Source of the DNA: Sipunculus nudus | Lineage: Eukaryota; Annelida; Sipuncula; Golfingiida; Sipunculidae | Assembly (NCBI GenBank): GCA_026874595.1 | Contig: CM049320.1 | Span: 2,835,001-2,899,000, forward strand | DNA: 64,000 nucleotides | Direction: 5' to 3' | Part shown: piece after piece, positions 23,481 through 37,979 of the stretch | Position numbering within the stretch: position 1 is the stretch's first letter | How the letters are laid out: the number at the start of each line of letters is the position of its first letter | Notes under the pieces: generated by a model | Told to the model about the DNA's origin: nothing | What the model saw: the letters and a program-made list of their open reading frames with translations, nothing else | Databases searched by the model: none | Position numbers and translations under genes: made by a program

Positions 23481-26400
23481 TGTATTTTCATCATAAGGGG
23501 TCAGCCAGACTTCCAGTTAGTATTGTAATTGGTGAGGAGTCAAGCAGACCTCTGGGTTGTATTATCATCATAAGGGGTCAGCCAGACTTCCAGTTAGTGT
23601 TGTAATAGGTGAGGAGCCAAGCAGACCTCTGGGTTGTATTTTTATCGTAAGGGGTCAGTCAGACTTCTAGTTAGTATTGTAATGGGTGAGGAGTCAAGCA
23701 GACCTCTGGGTTGTATTTTCATCATAAGAGGTCAGCCAGACTTCTAGTTAGTATTGTAATGGGTGAAGAGTCAAGCAGACATCTGGGTTGTATTTTCATC
23801 AAAAGGGATCAGCCAGACTTCTAGTTAGTATTGTAATGGGTGAGGAGCCAAGCAGACCTCTGGGTTGTATTTTCATCAAAAGGGATCAGCCAGACTTCTA
23901 GTTAGTATTGTAATGGGTGAGGAGCCGAGCAGACCTCTGGGTTGTATTTTCAAAAAAAGGGATCAGCCAGACTTCTAGTTAGTATTGTAATGGGTGAGGA
24001 GCCAAGCAGACATCTGGGTTGTATTTTGATCAAAAGGGATCAGCCAGACATCTAGTTAGTATTGTAATGGGTGATGAGCCAAGCAGACCTCTGGGTTGTA
24101 TTTTCATCAAAAGGGATCAGCCAGACTTCTAGTTAAGATTGTAATGGATGAGGAGTCAAGCAGACCTCTGGGTTGTATTTTCATCATAAGGGGTCAGACA
24201 GACTTCTAGTTAGTATTGTAATGGGTGAGGAGTCAAGCAGACCTCTGGGTTGTATTTTCATCATAAGTGGTCCGCCAGACTTCTAGTTAGTATTGTAATG
24301 GGTGAGGAGTCAAGCAGACCTCTGGGTTGTATTTTCATCATAAGAGGACAGCCAGACTTCTAGTTAGTATTGTAATGGGTGAGGAGTCAAGCAGACCTCT
24401 GGGTTGTATTTTCATCATATGGGGTCAGCCAGATTTCTAGTTAGTATTGTAATGGGTGAGGAGTCAAGCAGACCTCTGGGTTGTATTTTTTATCAGAAGA
24501 GGTCAGCCAGTCTTCTAGTTAGTATTGTAATGGGTGAGGAGTCAAGCAGACATCTGGGTTGTATTTTCATCAAAAGGGATCAGCCAGACTTCTAGTTAGT
24601 ATTGTAATGGGTGAGGAGCCAAGCAGACCTCTGTGTTGTATTTTCATCATAAGCGGTCAGCCAGACTTCTAGTTAGTATTGTAATGGGTGAGGAGTCAAG
24701 CAGTCCCCTGGGGTGTATTTTCATCATAAGGGGTCAGCCTGACTTCTAGTAAGTATTGTAATCTGTGAGGAGTGAAGCAGACCTCTGGGGTGTATTTTCA
24801 TCATAAGGGGTCAGCCAGACTTCTAGTTAGTATTGTTATAGGTGAGGAGTCAAGCAGACCTCTGGGTTGTATTTTCATCATAAGGGGTCAGCCAGACTTC
24901 TAGTTAGTATTGTAATGGGTGAGGAGCCAAGCAGACCTCAGGGTTGTATTTTCATCATAAGGGGTCAGCCAGACTTCTAGTTAGTATTGTAATGGGTGAG
25001 GAGTCAAGCAGACCTCTGGGTTGTATTTTCATCATAAGGGGTCAGCCAGGCTTCTAGTTAGTATTGTAATGGGTGAGGATTCAAGTAGACCTCTGGGTTG
25101 TATTTTCATCATAAGGGGTCAGCCAGACTTCTAGTAAGTATTGTAATGGGTGAGGAATCAAGCAGACCTCTGGGTTGTATTTTTTATCATAAGAGGTCAG
25201 CCAGTCTTCTAGTTAGTATTGTAATGGGTGAGGAGTCAAGCAGACATCTGGGTTGTATTTTCATCAAAAGGGATCAGCCAGACTTCTAGTTAGTATTGTA
25301 ATGGGTGAGGAGCCAAGCAGACCTCTGTGTTGTATTTTCATCATAAGCGGTCAGCCAGACTTCTAGTTAGTATTGTAATGGGTAAGGAGTCAAGCAGTCC
25401 CCTGGGGTGTATTTTCATCATAAGGGGTCAGCCTGACTTCTAGTAAGTATTGTAATCTGTAAGTGAGTGAAGCAGACCTCTGGGGTGTATTTTCATCATA
25501 AGGGGTCAGCCAGACTTCTAGTTAGTATTGTAATGGGTGAGGAGTCGAGCAGACCTCTGGGTTGTATTTTCATCATAAGGGGTCAGCCAGACTTCTAGTT
25601 AGTATTGTTATAGGTGAGGAGTCAAGCAGACCTCTGGGTTGTATTTTCATCATAAGGGGTCAGCCAGACTTCTAGTTAGTATTGTAATGGTTGAGGAGCC
25701 AAGCAGACCTCAGGGTTGTATTTTCATCATAAGGGGTCAGCCAGACTTCTAGTTAGTATTGTAATGGGTGAGGAGTCAAGCAGACCTCTGGGTTGTATTT
25801 TCATCATAAGTGGTCCGCCAGACTTCTAGTTAGTATTGTAATGGGTGAGGAGTCAAGCAGACCTCTGGGTTGTATTTTCATCATAAGAGGACAGCCAGAC
25901 TTCTAGTTAGTATTGTAATGGGTGAGGAGTCAAGCAGACCTCTGGGTTGTATTTTCATCATATGGGGTCAGCCAGATTTCTAGTTAGTATTGTAATGGGT
26001 GAGGAGTCAAGCAGACCTCTGGGTTGTATTTTTTATCATAAGAGGTCAGCCAGTCTTCTAGTTAGTATTGTAATGGGTGAGGAGTCAAGCAGACATCTGG
26101 GTTGTATTTTCATCAAAAGGGATCAGCCAGACTTCTAGTTAGTATTGTAATGGGTGAGGAGCCAAGCAGACCTCTGGGTTGTATTTTCATCAAAATGGAT
26201 CAGCCAGACTTCTAGTTAGTATTGAAATGGGTGAGGAGCCAAGCAGAGATCTGGGTTGAATTTTCATCATAAGGGGTCAGCCAGACTTCTAGATAGTATG
26301 GTAATGGGTGAGGAGTCAAGCAGACCTCTGGGTTGTATTTTCATCAAAATGGATCAGCCAGACTTCTAGTTAGTATTGTAATGGGTGAGGAGTCAAGCAG

Positions 26401-27111
26401 AGATCTGGGTTGAATTTTCATCATAAGGGGTCAGCCAGACTTCTAGTTAGTATTGTAATGGGTGAGGAGCCAAGCAGACCTCTGGGTTGTATTTTCATCA
26501 AAAGGGATCAGCCAGACTTCTAGTTAGTATTGTAATGGGTGAGGAGCCAAGCAGACATTTGGGTTGTATTTTCATCAAAAGGGATCAGCCAGACATCTAG
26601 TGAGTATAGTAATGGGTGAGGAGCCAAGCAGATCTCTGGGTTGTATTTTCATCAAAAGGGATCAGCCAGACTTCTAGTTAGTATTGTAATGGGTGAGGAG
26701 TCAAGCAGACTTCTGGGTTTCTATTTTCATCATAAGGGGTCAGCCATACTTCTAGTAAGTATTGTAATGGGTGAGGAGTTAAACAGACCTCTGGGTTGTA
26801 TTTTCATCATAAGAGGTCAGCCAGACTTCTAGTTAGTATTGTAATGGGTGAGGAGTCAAGCAGACCTCTGGGCTGTGTTTTCATCGTAAGGGGTCAGCCA
26901 GACTTCTATTAAGTATTGTAATGGGTGAGGAGTCAAGCAGACCTCTGGGTTGTATTTTCATCATAAGTGGTCAGCCAGACTTCTAGTTAGTATTGTAATG
27001 GGTGAGGAGTCAAGCAGACTTCTGGGTTGTATTTTCATCATAAGGGGTCAGCCATACTTCTAGTAAGTATTGTAATGGGTGAGGAGTGAAACAGACCTCT
27101 GGGTTGTATTT

Positions 27112-29266
27112 TCATCATAAGAGGTCAGCCAGAGTTCTAGTTAGTATTGTAATGGGTGAGGAGTCAAGCAGACCTCTGGGCTGTATTTTTATCGTAAGGG
27201 GTCAGCCAGACTTCTATTTAGTATTGTAATGGGTGAGGAGTCAAGCAGAGATCTGGGTTGTATTTTCATCATAAGGGGTCAGCCAGACTTCTAGTTAGTA
27301 TTGTAATGGGTGAAGAGTCAAGCAGACATCTGGGTTGTATTTTCATCATAAGGGATCAGCCAGACTTCTAGTTAGTATTGTAATGGGTGAGGAGCCAAGC
27401 AGACCTCTGGGTTGTATTTTCATCATAAGGGATCAGCCAGACTTCTAGTTAGTATTGTAATGGGTGAGGAGTCAAGCAGACCTCTGGGTTGTATTTTCAT
27501 CATAAAGGGGTCAGCCAGACTTCCAGTTAGTATTGTAATTGGTGAGGAGTCAAGCAGAACTCTGGGTTGTATTATCATCATAAGGGGTCAGCCAGACTTC
27601 CAGTTAGTGTTGTAATAGGTGAGGAGCCAAGCAGACCTCTGGGTTGTATTTTTATCGTAAGGGGTCAGCCAGACTTCTAGTTAGTATTGTAATGGGTGAG
27701 GAGTCAAGCAGACCTCTGGGTTGTATTTTCATCATAAGAGGTCAGCCAGACTTCTAGTTAGTATTGTAATGGGTGAAGAGTCAAGCAGACATCTGGGTTG
27801 TATTTTCATCAAAAGGGATCAGCCAGACTTCTAGTTAGTATTGTAATGGGTGAGGAGCCAAGCAGACCTCTGGGTTGTATTTTCATCAAAAGGGATCAGC
27901 CAGACTTCTAGTTAGTATTGTAATGGGTGAGGAGCCGAGCAGACCTCTGGGTTGTATTTTCAAAAAAAGGGATCAGCCAGACTTCTAGTTAGTATTGTAA
28001 TGGGTGAGGAGCCAAGCAGACATCTGGGTTGTATTTTGATCAAAAGGGATCAGCCAGACATCTAGTTAGTATTGTAATGGGTGATGAGCCAAGCAGACCT
28101 CTGGGTTGTATTTTCATCAAAAGGGATCAGCCAGACTTCTAGTTAAGATTGTAATGGATGAGGAGTCAAGCAGACCTCTGGGTTGTATTTTCATCATAAG
28201 GGGTCAGACAGACTTCTAGTTAGTATTGTAATGGGTGAGGAGTCAAGCAGACCTCTGGGTTGTATTTTCATCATAAGAGGTCAGCCAGAGTTCTAGTTAG
28301 TATTGTAATGGGTGAGGAGTCAAGCAGACCTCTGGGCTGTATTTTTATCGTAAGGGGTCAGCCAGACTTCTATTTAGTATTGTAATGGGTGAGGAGTCAA
28401 GCAGAGATCTGGGTTGTATTTTCATCATAAGGGGTCAGCCAGACTTCTAGTTAGTATTGTAATGGGTGAAGAGTCAAGCAGACATCTGGGTTGTATTTTC
28501 ATCATAAGGGATCAGCCAGACTTCTAGTTAGTATTGTAATGGGTGAGGAGCCAAGCAGACCTCTGGGTTGTATTTTCATCATAAGGGATCAGCCAGACTT
28601 CTAGTTAGTATTGTAATGGGTGAGGAGTCAAGCAGACCTCTGGGTTGTATTTTCATCATAAAGGGGTCAGCCAGACTTCCAGTTAGTATTGTAATTGGTG
28701 AGGAGTCAAGCAGAACTCTGGGTTGTATTATCATCATAAGGGGTCAGCCAGACTTCCAGTTAGTGTTGTAATAGGTGAGGAGCCAAGCAGACCTCTGGGT
28801 TGTATTTTTATCGTAAGGGGTCAGCCAGACTTCTAGTTAGTATTGTAATGGGTGAGGAGTCAAGCAGACCTCTGGGTTGTATTTTCATCATAAGAGGTCA
28901 GCCAGACTTCTAGTTAGTATTGTAATGGGTGAAGAGTCAAGCAGACATCTGGGTTGTATTTTCATCAAAAGGGATCAGCCAGACTTCTAGTTAGTATTGT
29001 AATGGGTGAGGAGCCAAGCAGACCTCTGGGTTGTATTTTCATCAAAAGGGATCAGCCAGACTTCTAGTTAGTATTGTAATGGGTGAGGAGCCGAGCAGAC
29101 CTCTGGGTTGTATTTTCAAAAAAAGGGATCAGCCAGACTTCTAGTTAGTATTGTAATGGGTGAGGAGCCAAGCAGACATCTGGGTTGTATTTTGATCAAA
29201 AGGGATCAGCCAGACATCTAGTTAGTATTGTAATGGGTGATGAGCCAAGCAGACCTCTGGGTTGTA
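27112..29266 (+). repeat. 1156-bp HOR (15-mer), tandem pair
   Basis: AGAGTTCTAG at 27131 recurs at 28287, and CAAAAAAAGGG at 27961 recurs at 29117. Both are 1156 bp apart (15 x 77 + 1, the extra base from the CATAAAGGGG monomer). Copies join near 28.27 kb. The second diverges near 29.27 kb, where a GAGGACAGCC monomer replaces the expected type, so it lacks about two terminal monomers. Confidence 0.85.
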
Positions 29267-29269
29267 TTT

Positions 29270-32200
29270 TCATCATAAGAGGACAGCCAGACTTCTTGTT
29301 AGTATTGTAATGGGTGAGGAGTCAAGCAGACCTCTGGGTTGTATTTTCATCATATGGGGTCAGCCAGATTTCTAGTTAGTATTGTAATGGGTGAGGAGTC
29401 AAGCAGACCTCTGGGTTGTATTTTTTATCATAAGAGGTCAGCCAGTCTTCTAGTTAGTATTGTAATGGGTGAGGAGTCAAGCAGACATCTGGGTTGTATT
29501 TTCATCAAAAGGGATCAGCCAGACTTCTAGTTAGTATTGTAATGGGTGAGGAGCCAAGCAGACCTCTGTGTTGTATTTTCATCATAAGCGGTCAGGCAGA
29601 CTTCTAGTTAGTATTGTAATGGGTGAGGAGTCAAGCAGACCTCTTTGCTGTATTTTTATCGTAAGGGGTCAGCCAGACTTCTATTTAGTATTGTAATGGG
29701 TGAGGAGTCAAGCAGACCTCTGGGTTGTATTTTCATCATAAGAGGACAGCCAGACTTCTAGTTAGTATTGTAATGGGTGAGGAGTCAAGCAGACCTCTGG
29801 GTTGTATTTTCATTAAATGGGGTCAGCCAGATTTCTAGTTAGTATTGTAATGGGTGAGGAGTCAAGCAGACCTCTGGGTTGTATTTTTTATCAGAAGAGG
29901 TCAGCCAGTCTTCTAGTTAGTATTGTAATGGGTGAGGAGCCAAGCAGATCTCTGGGTTGTATTTTCATCAAAAGGGATCAGCCAGACTTCTAGTTAGTAT
30001 TGTAATGGGTGAGGAGCCAAGCAGACCTCTGTGGTGTATTTTCATCATAAGCGGTCAGCCAGACTTCTAGTTAGTATTGTAATGGGTGAGGAGTCAAGCT
30101 GTCCCCTGGGGTGTATTTTCATCATAAGGGGTCAGCCTGACTTCTAGTAAGTATTGTAATCTGTGAGGAGTGAAGCAGACCTCTGGGGTGTATTTTCATG
30201 ATAAGGGGTCAGCCAGACTTCTAGTTAGTATTGTAATGGGTGAGGAGTCAAGCAGACCTCTGGGTTGTATTTTCATCATAAGGGGTCAGCCAGACTTCTA
30301 GTTAGTATTGTTATAGGTGAGGAGTCAAGCAGACCTCTGGGTTGTATTTTCATCATAAGGGGTCAGCCAGACATCTAGTGAGTATTGTAATGGGTGAGGA
30401 GCCAAGCAGATCTCTGGGTTGTATTTTCATCAAAATGGATCAGCCAGACTTCTAGTTAGTATTGTAATGGGTGAGGAGTCAAGCAGAGATCTGGGTTGAA
30501 TTTTCATCATAAGGGGTCAGCCAGACTTCTAGTTAGTATTGTAATGGGTGAGGAGCCAAGCAGACCTCTGAGTTGTATTTTCATCAAAAGGGGTCAGCCA
30601 GACTTCTAGTTAGTATTGTAATGGGTGAGGAGCCAAGCAGACATTTGGGTTGTATTTTCATCAAAAGGGATCAGCCAGACATCTAGTGAGTATAGTAATG
30701 GGTGAGGAGCCAAGCAGATCTCTGGGTTGTATTTTCATCAAAAGGGATCAGCCAGACTTCTAGTTAGTATTGTAATGGGTGAGGAGTCAAGCAGATTTCT
30801 GGGTTGTATTTTCATCATAAGGGGTCAGCCATACTTCTAGTAAGTATTGTAATGGGTGAGGAGTTAAACAGACCTCTGGGTTGTATTTTCATCATAAGAG
30901 GTCAGCCAGACTTCTAGTTAGTATTGTAATGGGTGAGGAGTCAAGCAGACCTCTGGGTTGTATTTTCATCATAAGGGTCAGCCAGGCTTCTAGTTAGTAT
31001 TGTAATGGGTGAGGATTCAAGCAGACCTCTGGGTTGTATTTTCATCATAAGGGGTCAGCCAGACTTCTATTAAGTATTGTAATGGGTGAGGAGTCAAGCA
31101 GACCTCTGGGTTGTATTTTCAGCATAAGTGGTCAGCCAGACTTCTAGTTAGTATTGTAATGGGTGAGGAGTCAAGCAGACCTCTGGGCTGTATTTTTATC
31201 GTAAGGGGTCAGCCAGACTTCTATTTAGTATTGTAATGGGTGAGGAGTCAAGCAGAGATCTGAATTGTATTTTCATCATAAGGGGTCAGCCAGACTTCTA
31301 GTTAGTATTGTAATGGGTGAAGAGTCAAGCAGACATCTGGGTTGTATTTTCATCATAAGGGATCAGCCAGACTTCTAGTTAGTATTGTAATGGGTGAGGA
31401 GCCAAGCAGACCTCTGGGTTGTATTTTCATCATAAGGGATCAGCCAGACTTCTAGTTAGTATTGTAATGGGTGAGGAGTCAAGCAGACCTCTGGGTTGTA
31501 TTTTCATCATAAGGGGTCAGCCAGACTTCCAGTTAGTATTGTAATTGGTGAGGAGTCAAGCAGACCTCTGGGTTGTATTATCATCATAAGGGGTCAGCCA
31601 GACTTCCAGTTAGTGTTGTAATAGGTGAGGAGCCAAGCAGACCTCTGGGTTGTATTTTTATCGTAAGGGGTCAGTCAGACTTCTAGTTAGTATTGTAATG
31701 GGTGAGGAGTCAAGCAGACCTCTGGGTTGTATTTTCATCATAAGAGGTCAGCCAGACTTCTAGTTAGTATTGTAATGGGTGAAGAGTCAAGCAGACATCT
31801 GGGTTGTATTTTCATCAAAAGGGATCAGCCAGACTTCTAGTTAGTATTGTAATGGGTGAGGAGCCAAGCAGACCTCTGGGTTGTATTTTCATCAAAAGGG
31901 ATCAGCCAGACTTCTAGTTAGTATTGTAATGGGTGAGGAGCCGAGCAGACCTCTGGGTTGTATTTTCAAAAAAAGGGATCAGCCAGACTTCTAGTTAGTA
32001 TTGTAATGGGTGAGGAGCCAAGCAGACATCTGGGTTGTATTTTGATCAAAAGGGATCAGCCAGACATCTAGTTAGTATTGTAATGGGTGATGAGCCAAGC
32101 AGACCTCTGGGTTGTATTTTCATCAAAAGGGATCAGCCAGACTTCTAGTTAAGATTGTAATGGATGAGGAGTCAAGCAGACCTCTGGGTTGTATTTTCAT

Positions 32201-32720
32201 CATAAGGGGTCAGACAGACTTCTAGTTAGTATTGTAATGGGTGAGGAGTCAAGCAGACCTCTGGGTTGTATTTTCATCATAAGTGGTCCGCCAGACTTCT
32301 AGTTAGTATTGTAATGGGTGAGGAGTCAAGCAGACCTCTGGGTTGTATTTTCATCATAAGAGGACAGCCAGACTTCTAGTTAGTATTGTAATAGGTGAGG
32401 AGTCAAGCAGACCTCTGGGTTGTATTTTCATCATATGGGGTCAGCCAGATTTCTAGTTAGTATTGTAATGGGTGAGGAGTCAAGCAGACCTCTGGGTTGT
32501 ATTTTTTATCAGAAGAGGTCAGCCAGTCTTCTAGTTAGTATTGTAATGGGTGAGGAGTCAAGCAGACATCTGGGTTGTATTTTCATCAAAAGGGATCAGC
32601 CAGACTTCTAGTTAGTATTGTAATGGGTGAGGAGCCAAGCAGACCTCTGTGTTGTATTTTCATCATAAGCGGTCAGCCAGACTTCTAGTTAGTATTGTAA
32701 TGGGTGAGGAGTCAAGCAGT
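29270..32720 (+). repeat. Rearranged copy of the 20.7-24.7 kb block (offset 8556, then 8016)
   Basis: CTGTCCCCTG at 21543 corresponds to 30099 (offset 8556), while CAAAAAAAGGG at 23951 and CAGTCCCCTG at 24701 correspond to 31967 and 32717 (offset 8016). The drop of 540 bp is a net loss of seven monomers (539 bp, plus 1 bp) in the right copy, probably near 30.5 kb or 31.2 kb, with a further local rearrangement around 30.95-31.07 kb. Confidence 0.65.
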
Positions 32721-33419
32721 CCCCTGAAGTGTATTTTCATCATAAGGGGTCAGCCTGACTTCTAGTAAGTATTGTAATCTGTGAGGAGTGAAGCAGACCT
32801 CTGGGGTGTATTTTCATCATAAGGGGTCAGCCAGACTTCTAGTTAGTATTGTAATGGGTGAGGAGTCAAGCAGACCTCTGGGTTGTATTTTCATCATAAG
32901 GGGTCAGCCAGACTTCTAGTTAGTATTGTTATAGGTGAGGAGTCAAGCAGACCTCTGGGTTGTATTTTCATCATAAGGGGTCAGCCAGACTTCTAGTTAG
33001 TATTGTAATGGGTGAGGAGTCAAGCAGACCTCAGGGTTGTATTTTCATCATAAGGGGTCAGCCAGACTTCTAGTTAGTATTGTAATGGGTGAGGAGTCAA
33101 GCAGACCTCTGGGTTGTATTTTCATCATAAGGGGTCAGCCAGGCTTCTAGTTAGTATTGTAATGGGTGAGGAGCCAAGCAGACCTCAGGGTTGTATTTTC
33201 ATCATAAGGGGTCAGCCAGACTTCTAGTTAGTATTGTAATGGGTGAGGAATCAAGCAGACCTCTGGGTTGTATTTTCATCATAAGGGGTCAGCCGGTCTT
33301 CTAGTTAGTATTTTAATGGGTGAGGATTCAAGTAGACCTCTGGGTTGTATTTTCATCATAAGGGGTCAGCCAGACTTCTAGTAAGTATTGTAATGGGTGA
33401 GGAGTCAAGCAGACCTCTG

Positions 33420-34190
33420 GGTTGTATTTTCATCATAAGGGGTCAGCCAGACTTCTAGTTAGTATTGGAATGGGTGATGAGCCAAGCAGACCTCTGGGTT
33501 GTATTTTCATCATAAGGGGTCAGCCAGACTTCTAGTTAGTATTGTAATAGGTGAGGAGTCAAGCAGACCTCTGGGGTGTATTTTCATCATAAGGGGTCAG
33601 CCAGACTTCTAGTTAGTATTGTAATGGGTGAGGAGCCAAGCAGACCTCTGGGTTGTATTTTCATCATAAGGGGTCAGCCAGACTTCTAGTTAGTATTGTA
33701 ATGGGTGAGGAGTCAAGCAGACCTCTGGGTTGTATTATCATCATAAGGGGTCAGCCAGACTTCTAGTTAGTGTTGTAATGGGTGAGGAGCCAAGCAGACC
33801 TCTGGGTTGTATTTTTATCGTAAGGGGTCAGCCAGACTTCTAGTTAGTATTGGAATGGGTGATGAGCCAAGCAGACCTCTGGGTTGTATTTTCATCATAA
33901 GGGGTCAGCCAGACTTCTAGTTAGTATTGTAATAGGTGAGGAGTCAAGCAGACCTCTGGGGTGTATTTTCATCATAAGGGGTCAGCCAGACTTCTAGTTA
34001 GTATTGTAATGGGTGAGGAGCCAAGCAGACCTCTGGGTTGTATTTTCATCATAAGGGGTCAGCCAGACTTCTAGTTAGTATTGTAATGGGTGAGGAGTCA
34101 AGCAGACCTCTGGGTTGTATTTTCATCATAAGGGTCAGCCAGGCTTCTAGTTAGCATTGTAATGGGTGAGGATTCAAGCAGACCTCTGGG
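33420..34190 (+). repeat. 385-bp HOR (5-mer), two copies
   Basis: The variant TGGAATGGGTGATGAG occurs at 33466 and 33851, exactly 385 bp (5 x 77) apart, and the following monomers (GTAATAGG, then the GGGGTGTATT type) recur in the same order. Limits are approximate. Confidence 0.7.
33641..33717 (+). repeat. Reference monomer: 38 + 39 bp internal dimer
   Basis: The first half (33641-33678) and the second half (33679-33717) both begin CAGAC and align over about 25 of 38 positions with one 1-bp gap. Shared blocks are CAGAC, the TCT after it, GTATT, and the GG/TCA around each junction. The 77-bp satellite is therefore a fixed dimer of a 38-39-bp unit whose halves have since diverged. The same 39-bp spacing is still seen as single units at 8624-8912. 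Confidence 0.85.
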
Positions 34191-37100
34191 TTGTATTTTC
34201 ATCATAAGGGGTCAGCCAGACTTCTAGTAAGTATTGTAATGGGTGAGGAGTCAAGCAGACCTCTGGGTTGTATTTTCATCATAAGGGTTCAGCCAGACTT
34301 CTAGTTAGTATTGTAATGGGTGAGGAGTCAAGCAGACCTCTGGGTTTTATTTTCATTATAAGGGGTCAGCCAGACTTCTAGTTAGTATTGTAATGGGTGA
34401 GGAGTCAAGCAGACCTCTGGGTTGTATTTTTTATCATAAGAGGTCAGCCAGTCTTCTAGTTAGTATTGTAATGGGTGAGGAGTCAAGCAGACATCTGGGT
34501 TGTATTTTCATCAAAAGGGATCAGCCAGACTTCTAGTTAGTATTGTAATGGGTGAGGAGCCAAGCAGACCTCTGGGTTGTATTTTCATCAAAAGGGATCA
34601 GCCAGACTTCTAGTTAGTATTGTAATGGGTGAGGAGCCAAGGAGACATCTGGGTTGTATTTTCATCAAAAAGGATCAGCCAGACTTCTAGTTAGTATTGA
34701 AATGGGTGAGGAGCCAAGCAGAGATCTGGGTTGAATTTTCATCATAAGGGGTCAGCCAGACTTCTAGATAGTATTGTAATGGGTGAGGAGCCAAGCAGAC
34801 CTCTGGGTTGTATTTTCATCAAAATGGATCAGCCAGACTTCTAGTTAGTATTGTAATGGGTGAGGAGTCAAGCAGAGATCTGGGTTAAATTTTCATCATA
34901 AGGGGTCAGCCAGACTTCTAGTTAGGATTGTAATGGGTGAGGAGCCAAGCAGACCTCTGAGTTGTATTTTCATCAAAAGGGGTCAGCCAGACTTCTAGTT
35001 AGTATTGTAATGGGTGAGGAGCCAAGCAGACATTTGGGTTGTATTTTCATCAAAAGGGATCAGCCAGACATCTAGTGAGTATAGTAATGGGTGAGGAGCC
35101 AAGCAGATCTCTGGGTTGTATTTTCATCAAAAGGGATCAGCCAGACTTCTAGTTAGTATTGTAATGGGTGAGGAGTCAAGCAGATTTCTGGGTTGTATTT
35201 TCATCATAAGGGGTCAGCCATACTTCTAGTAAGTATTGTAATGGGTGAGGAGTTAAACAGACCTCTGGGTTGTATTTTCATCATAAGAGGTCAGCCAGAC
35301 TTCTAGTTAGTATTGTAATGGGTGAGGAGTCAAGCAGACCTCTGGGCTGTGTTTTCATCGTAAGGGGTCAGCCAGACTTCTATTAAGTATTGTAATGGGT
35401 GAGGAGTCAAGCAGACCTCTGGGTTGTATTTTCAGCATAAGGGATCAGCCAGACTTCTAGTTAGTATTGTAATGGGTGAGGAGCCAAGCAGACCTCTGGG
35501 TTGTATTTTCATCATAAGGGATCAGCCAGACTTCTAGTTAGTATTGTAATGGGTGAGGAGTCAAGCAGACCTCTGGGTTGTATTTTCATCATAAGGGGTC
35601 AGCCAGACTTCCAGTTAGTATTGTAATAGGTGAGGAGTCAAGCAGACCTCTGGGTTGTATTATCATCATAAGGGGTCAGCCAGACTTCCAGTTAGTGTTG
35701 TAATAGGTGAGGAGCCAAGCAGACCTCTGGGTTGTATTTTTATCGTAAGGGGTCAGTCAGACTTCTAGTTAGTATTGTAATGGGTGAGGAGTCAAGCAGA
35801 CCTCTGGGTTGTATTTTCATCATAAGAGGTCAGCCAGACTTCTAGTTAGTATTGTAATGGGTGAAGAGTCAAGCAGACATCTGGGTTGTATTTTCATCAA
35901 AAGGGATCAGCCAGACTTCTAGTTAGTATTGTAATGGGTGAGGAGCCAAGCAGACCTCTGGGTTGTATTTTCATCAAAAGGGATCAGCCAGACTTCTAGT
36001 TAGTATTGTAATGGGTGAGGAGCCGAGCAGACCTCTGGGTTGTATTTTCAAAAAAAAGGGATCAGTCAGACTTCTAGTTAGTATTGTAATGGGTGAGGAG
36101 CCAAGCAGACATCTGGGTTGTATTTTGATCAAAAGGGATCAGCCAGACATCTAGTTAGTATTGTAATGGGTGATGAGCCAAGCAGACCTCTGGGTTGTAT
36201 TTTCATCAAAAGGGATCAGCCAGACTTCTAGTTAAGATTGTAATGGATGAGGAGTCAAGCAGACCTCTGGGTTGTATTTTCATCATAAGGGGTCAGACAG
36301 ACTTCTAGTTAGTATTGTAATGGGTGAGGAGTCAAGCAGACCTCTGGGTTGTATTTTCATCATAAGTGGTCCGCCAGACTTCTAGTTAGTATTGTAATGG
36401 GTGAGGAGTCAAGCAGACCTCTGGGTTGTATTTTCATCATAAGAGGACAGCCAGACTTCTAGTTAGTATTGTAATGGGTGAGGAGTCAAGCAGACCTCTG
36501 GGTTGTATTTTCATCATATGGGGTCAGCCAGATTTCTAGTTAGTATTGTAATGGGTGAGGAGTCAAGTAGACCTCTGGGTTGTATTTTTTATCAGAAGAG
36601 GTCAGCCAGTCTTCTAGTTAGTATTGTAATGGGTGAGGAGTCAAGCAGACATCTGGGTTGTATTTTCATCAAAAGGGATCAGCCAGACTTCTAGTTAGTA
36701 TTGTAATGGGTGAGGAGCCAAGCAGACCTCTGTGTTGTATTTTCATCATAAGCGGTCAGCCAGACTTCTAGTTAGTATTGTAATGGGTGAGGAGTCAAGC
36801 AGTCCCCTGGGGTGTATTTTCATCATAAGGGGTCAGCCTGACTTCTAGTAAGTATTGTAATCTGTGAGGAGTGAAGCAGACCTCTGGGGTGTATTTTCAT
36901 CATAAGGGGTCAGCCAGACTTCTAGTTAGTATTGTAATGGGTGAGGAGTCAAGCAGACCTCTGGGGTGTATTTTCATCATAAGGGGTCAGCCAGACTTCT
37001 AGTTAGTATTGTAATGGGTGAGGAGCCAAGCAGACCTCTGGGTTGTATTTTCATCATAAGGGGTCAGCCAGACTTCTAGTTAGTATTGTAATGGGTGAGG

Positions 37101-37979
37101 AGTCAAGCAGACCTCTGGGTTGTATTTTCATCATAAGGGTCAGCCAGGCTTCTAGTTAGTATTGTAATGGGTGAGGATTCAAGCAGACCTCTGGGTTGTA
37201 TTTTCATCATAAGGGGTCAGCCAGACTTCTAGTAAGTATTGTAATGGGTGAGGAGTCAAGCAGACCTCTGGGTTGTATTTTCATCAAAAGGGGTCAGCCA
37301 GACTTCTAGTTAGTATTGTAATGGGTGAGGAGTCAAGCAGAGATCTGGGTTGAATTTTCATCATAAGGGGTCAGCCAGACTTCTAGTTAGGATTGTAATG
37401 GGTGAGGAGCCAAGCAGACCTCTGAGTTGTATTTTCATCAAAAGGGGTCAGCCAGACTTCTAGTTAGTATTGTAATGGGTGAGGAGCCAAGCAGACATTT
37501 GGGTTGTATTTTCATCAAAAGGGATCAGCCAGACATCTAGTGAGTATAGTAATGGGTGAGGAGCCAAGCAGATCTCTGGGTTGTATTTTCATCAAAAGGG
37601 ATCAGCCAGACTTCTAGTTAGTATTGTAATGGGTGAGGAGTCAAGCAGATTTCTGGGTTGTATTTTCATCATAAGGGGTCAGCCAGACTTCTAGTAAGTA
37701 TTGTAATGGGTGAGGAGTCAAGCAGACCTCTGGGTTGTATTTTCATCATAAGTGGTCAGCCAGACTTCTAGTTAGTATTGTAATGGGTGAGGAGTCAAGC
37801 AGACCTCTGGGTTGTATTTTCATCATAAGAGGTCAGCCAGAATTCTAGTAAGTATTGTAATGGGTGAGGAGTCAAGCAGACTTCTGGGTTGTATTTTCAT
37901 CATAAGGGGTCAGGCAGACTTCTAGTTAGTATTGTAATGGGTGAGGAGTCAAGCAGACCTCTGGGTTGTATTTTCATCA

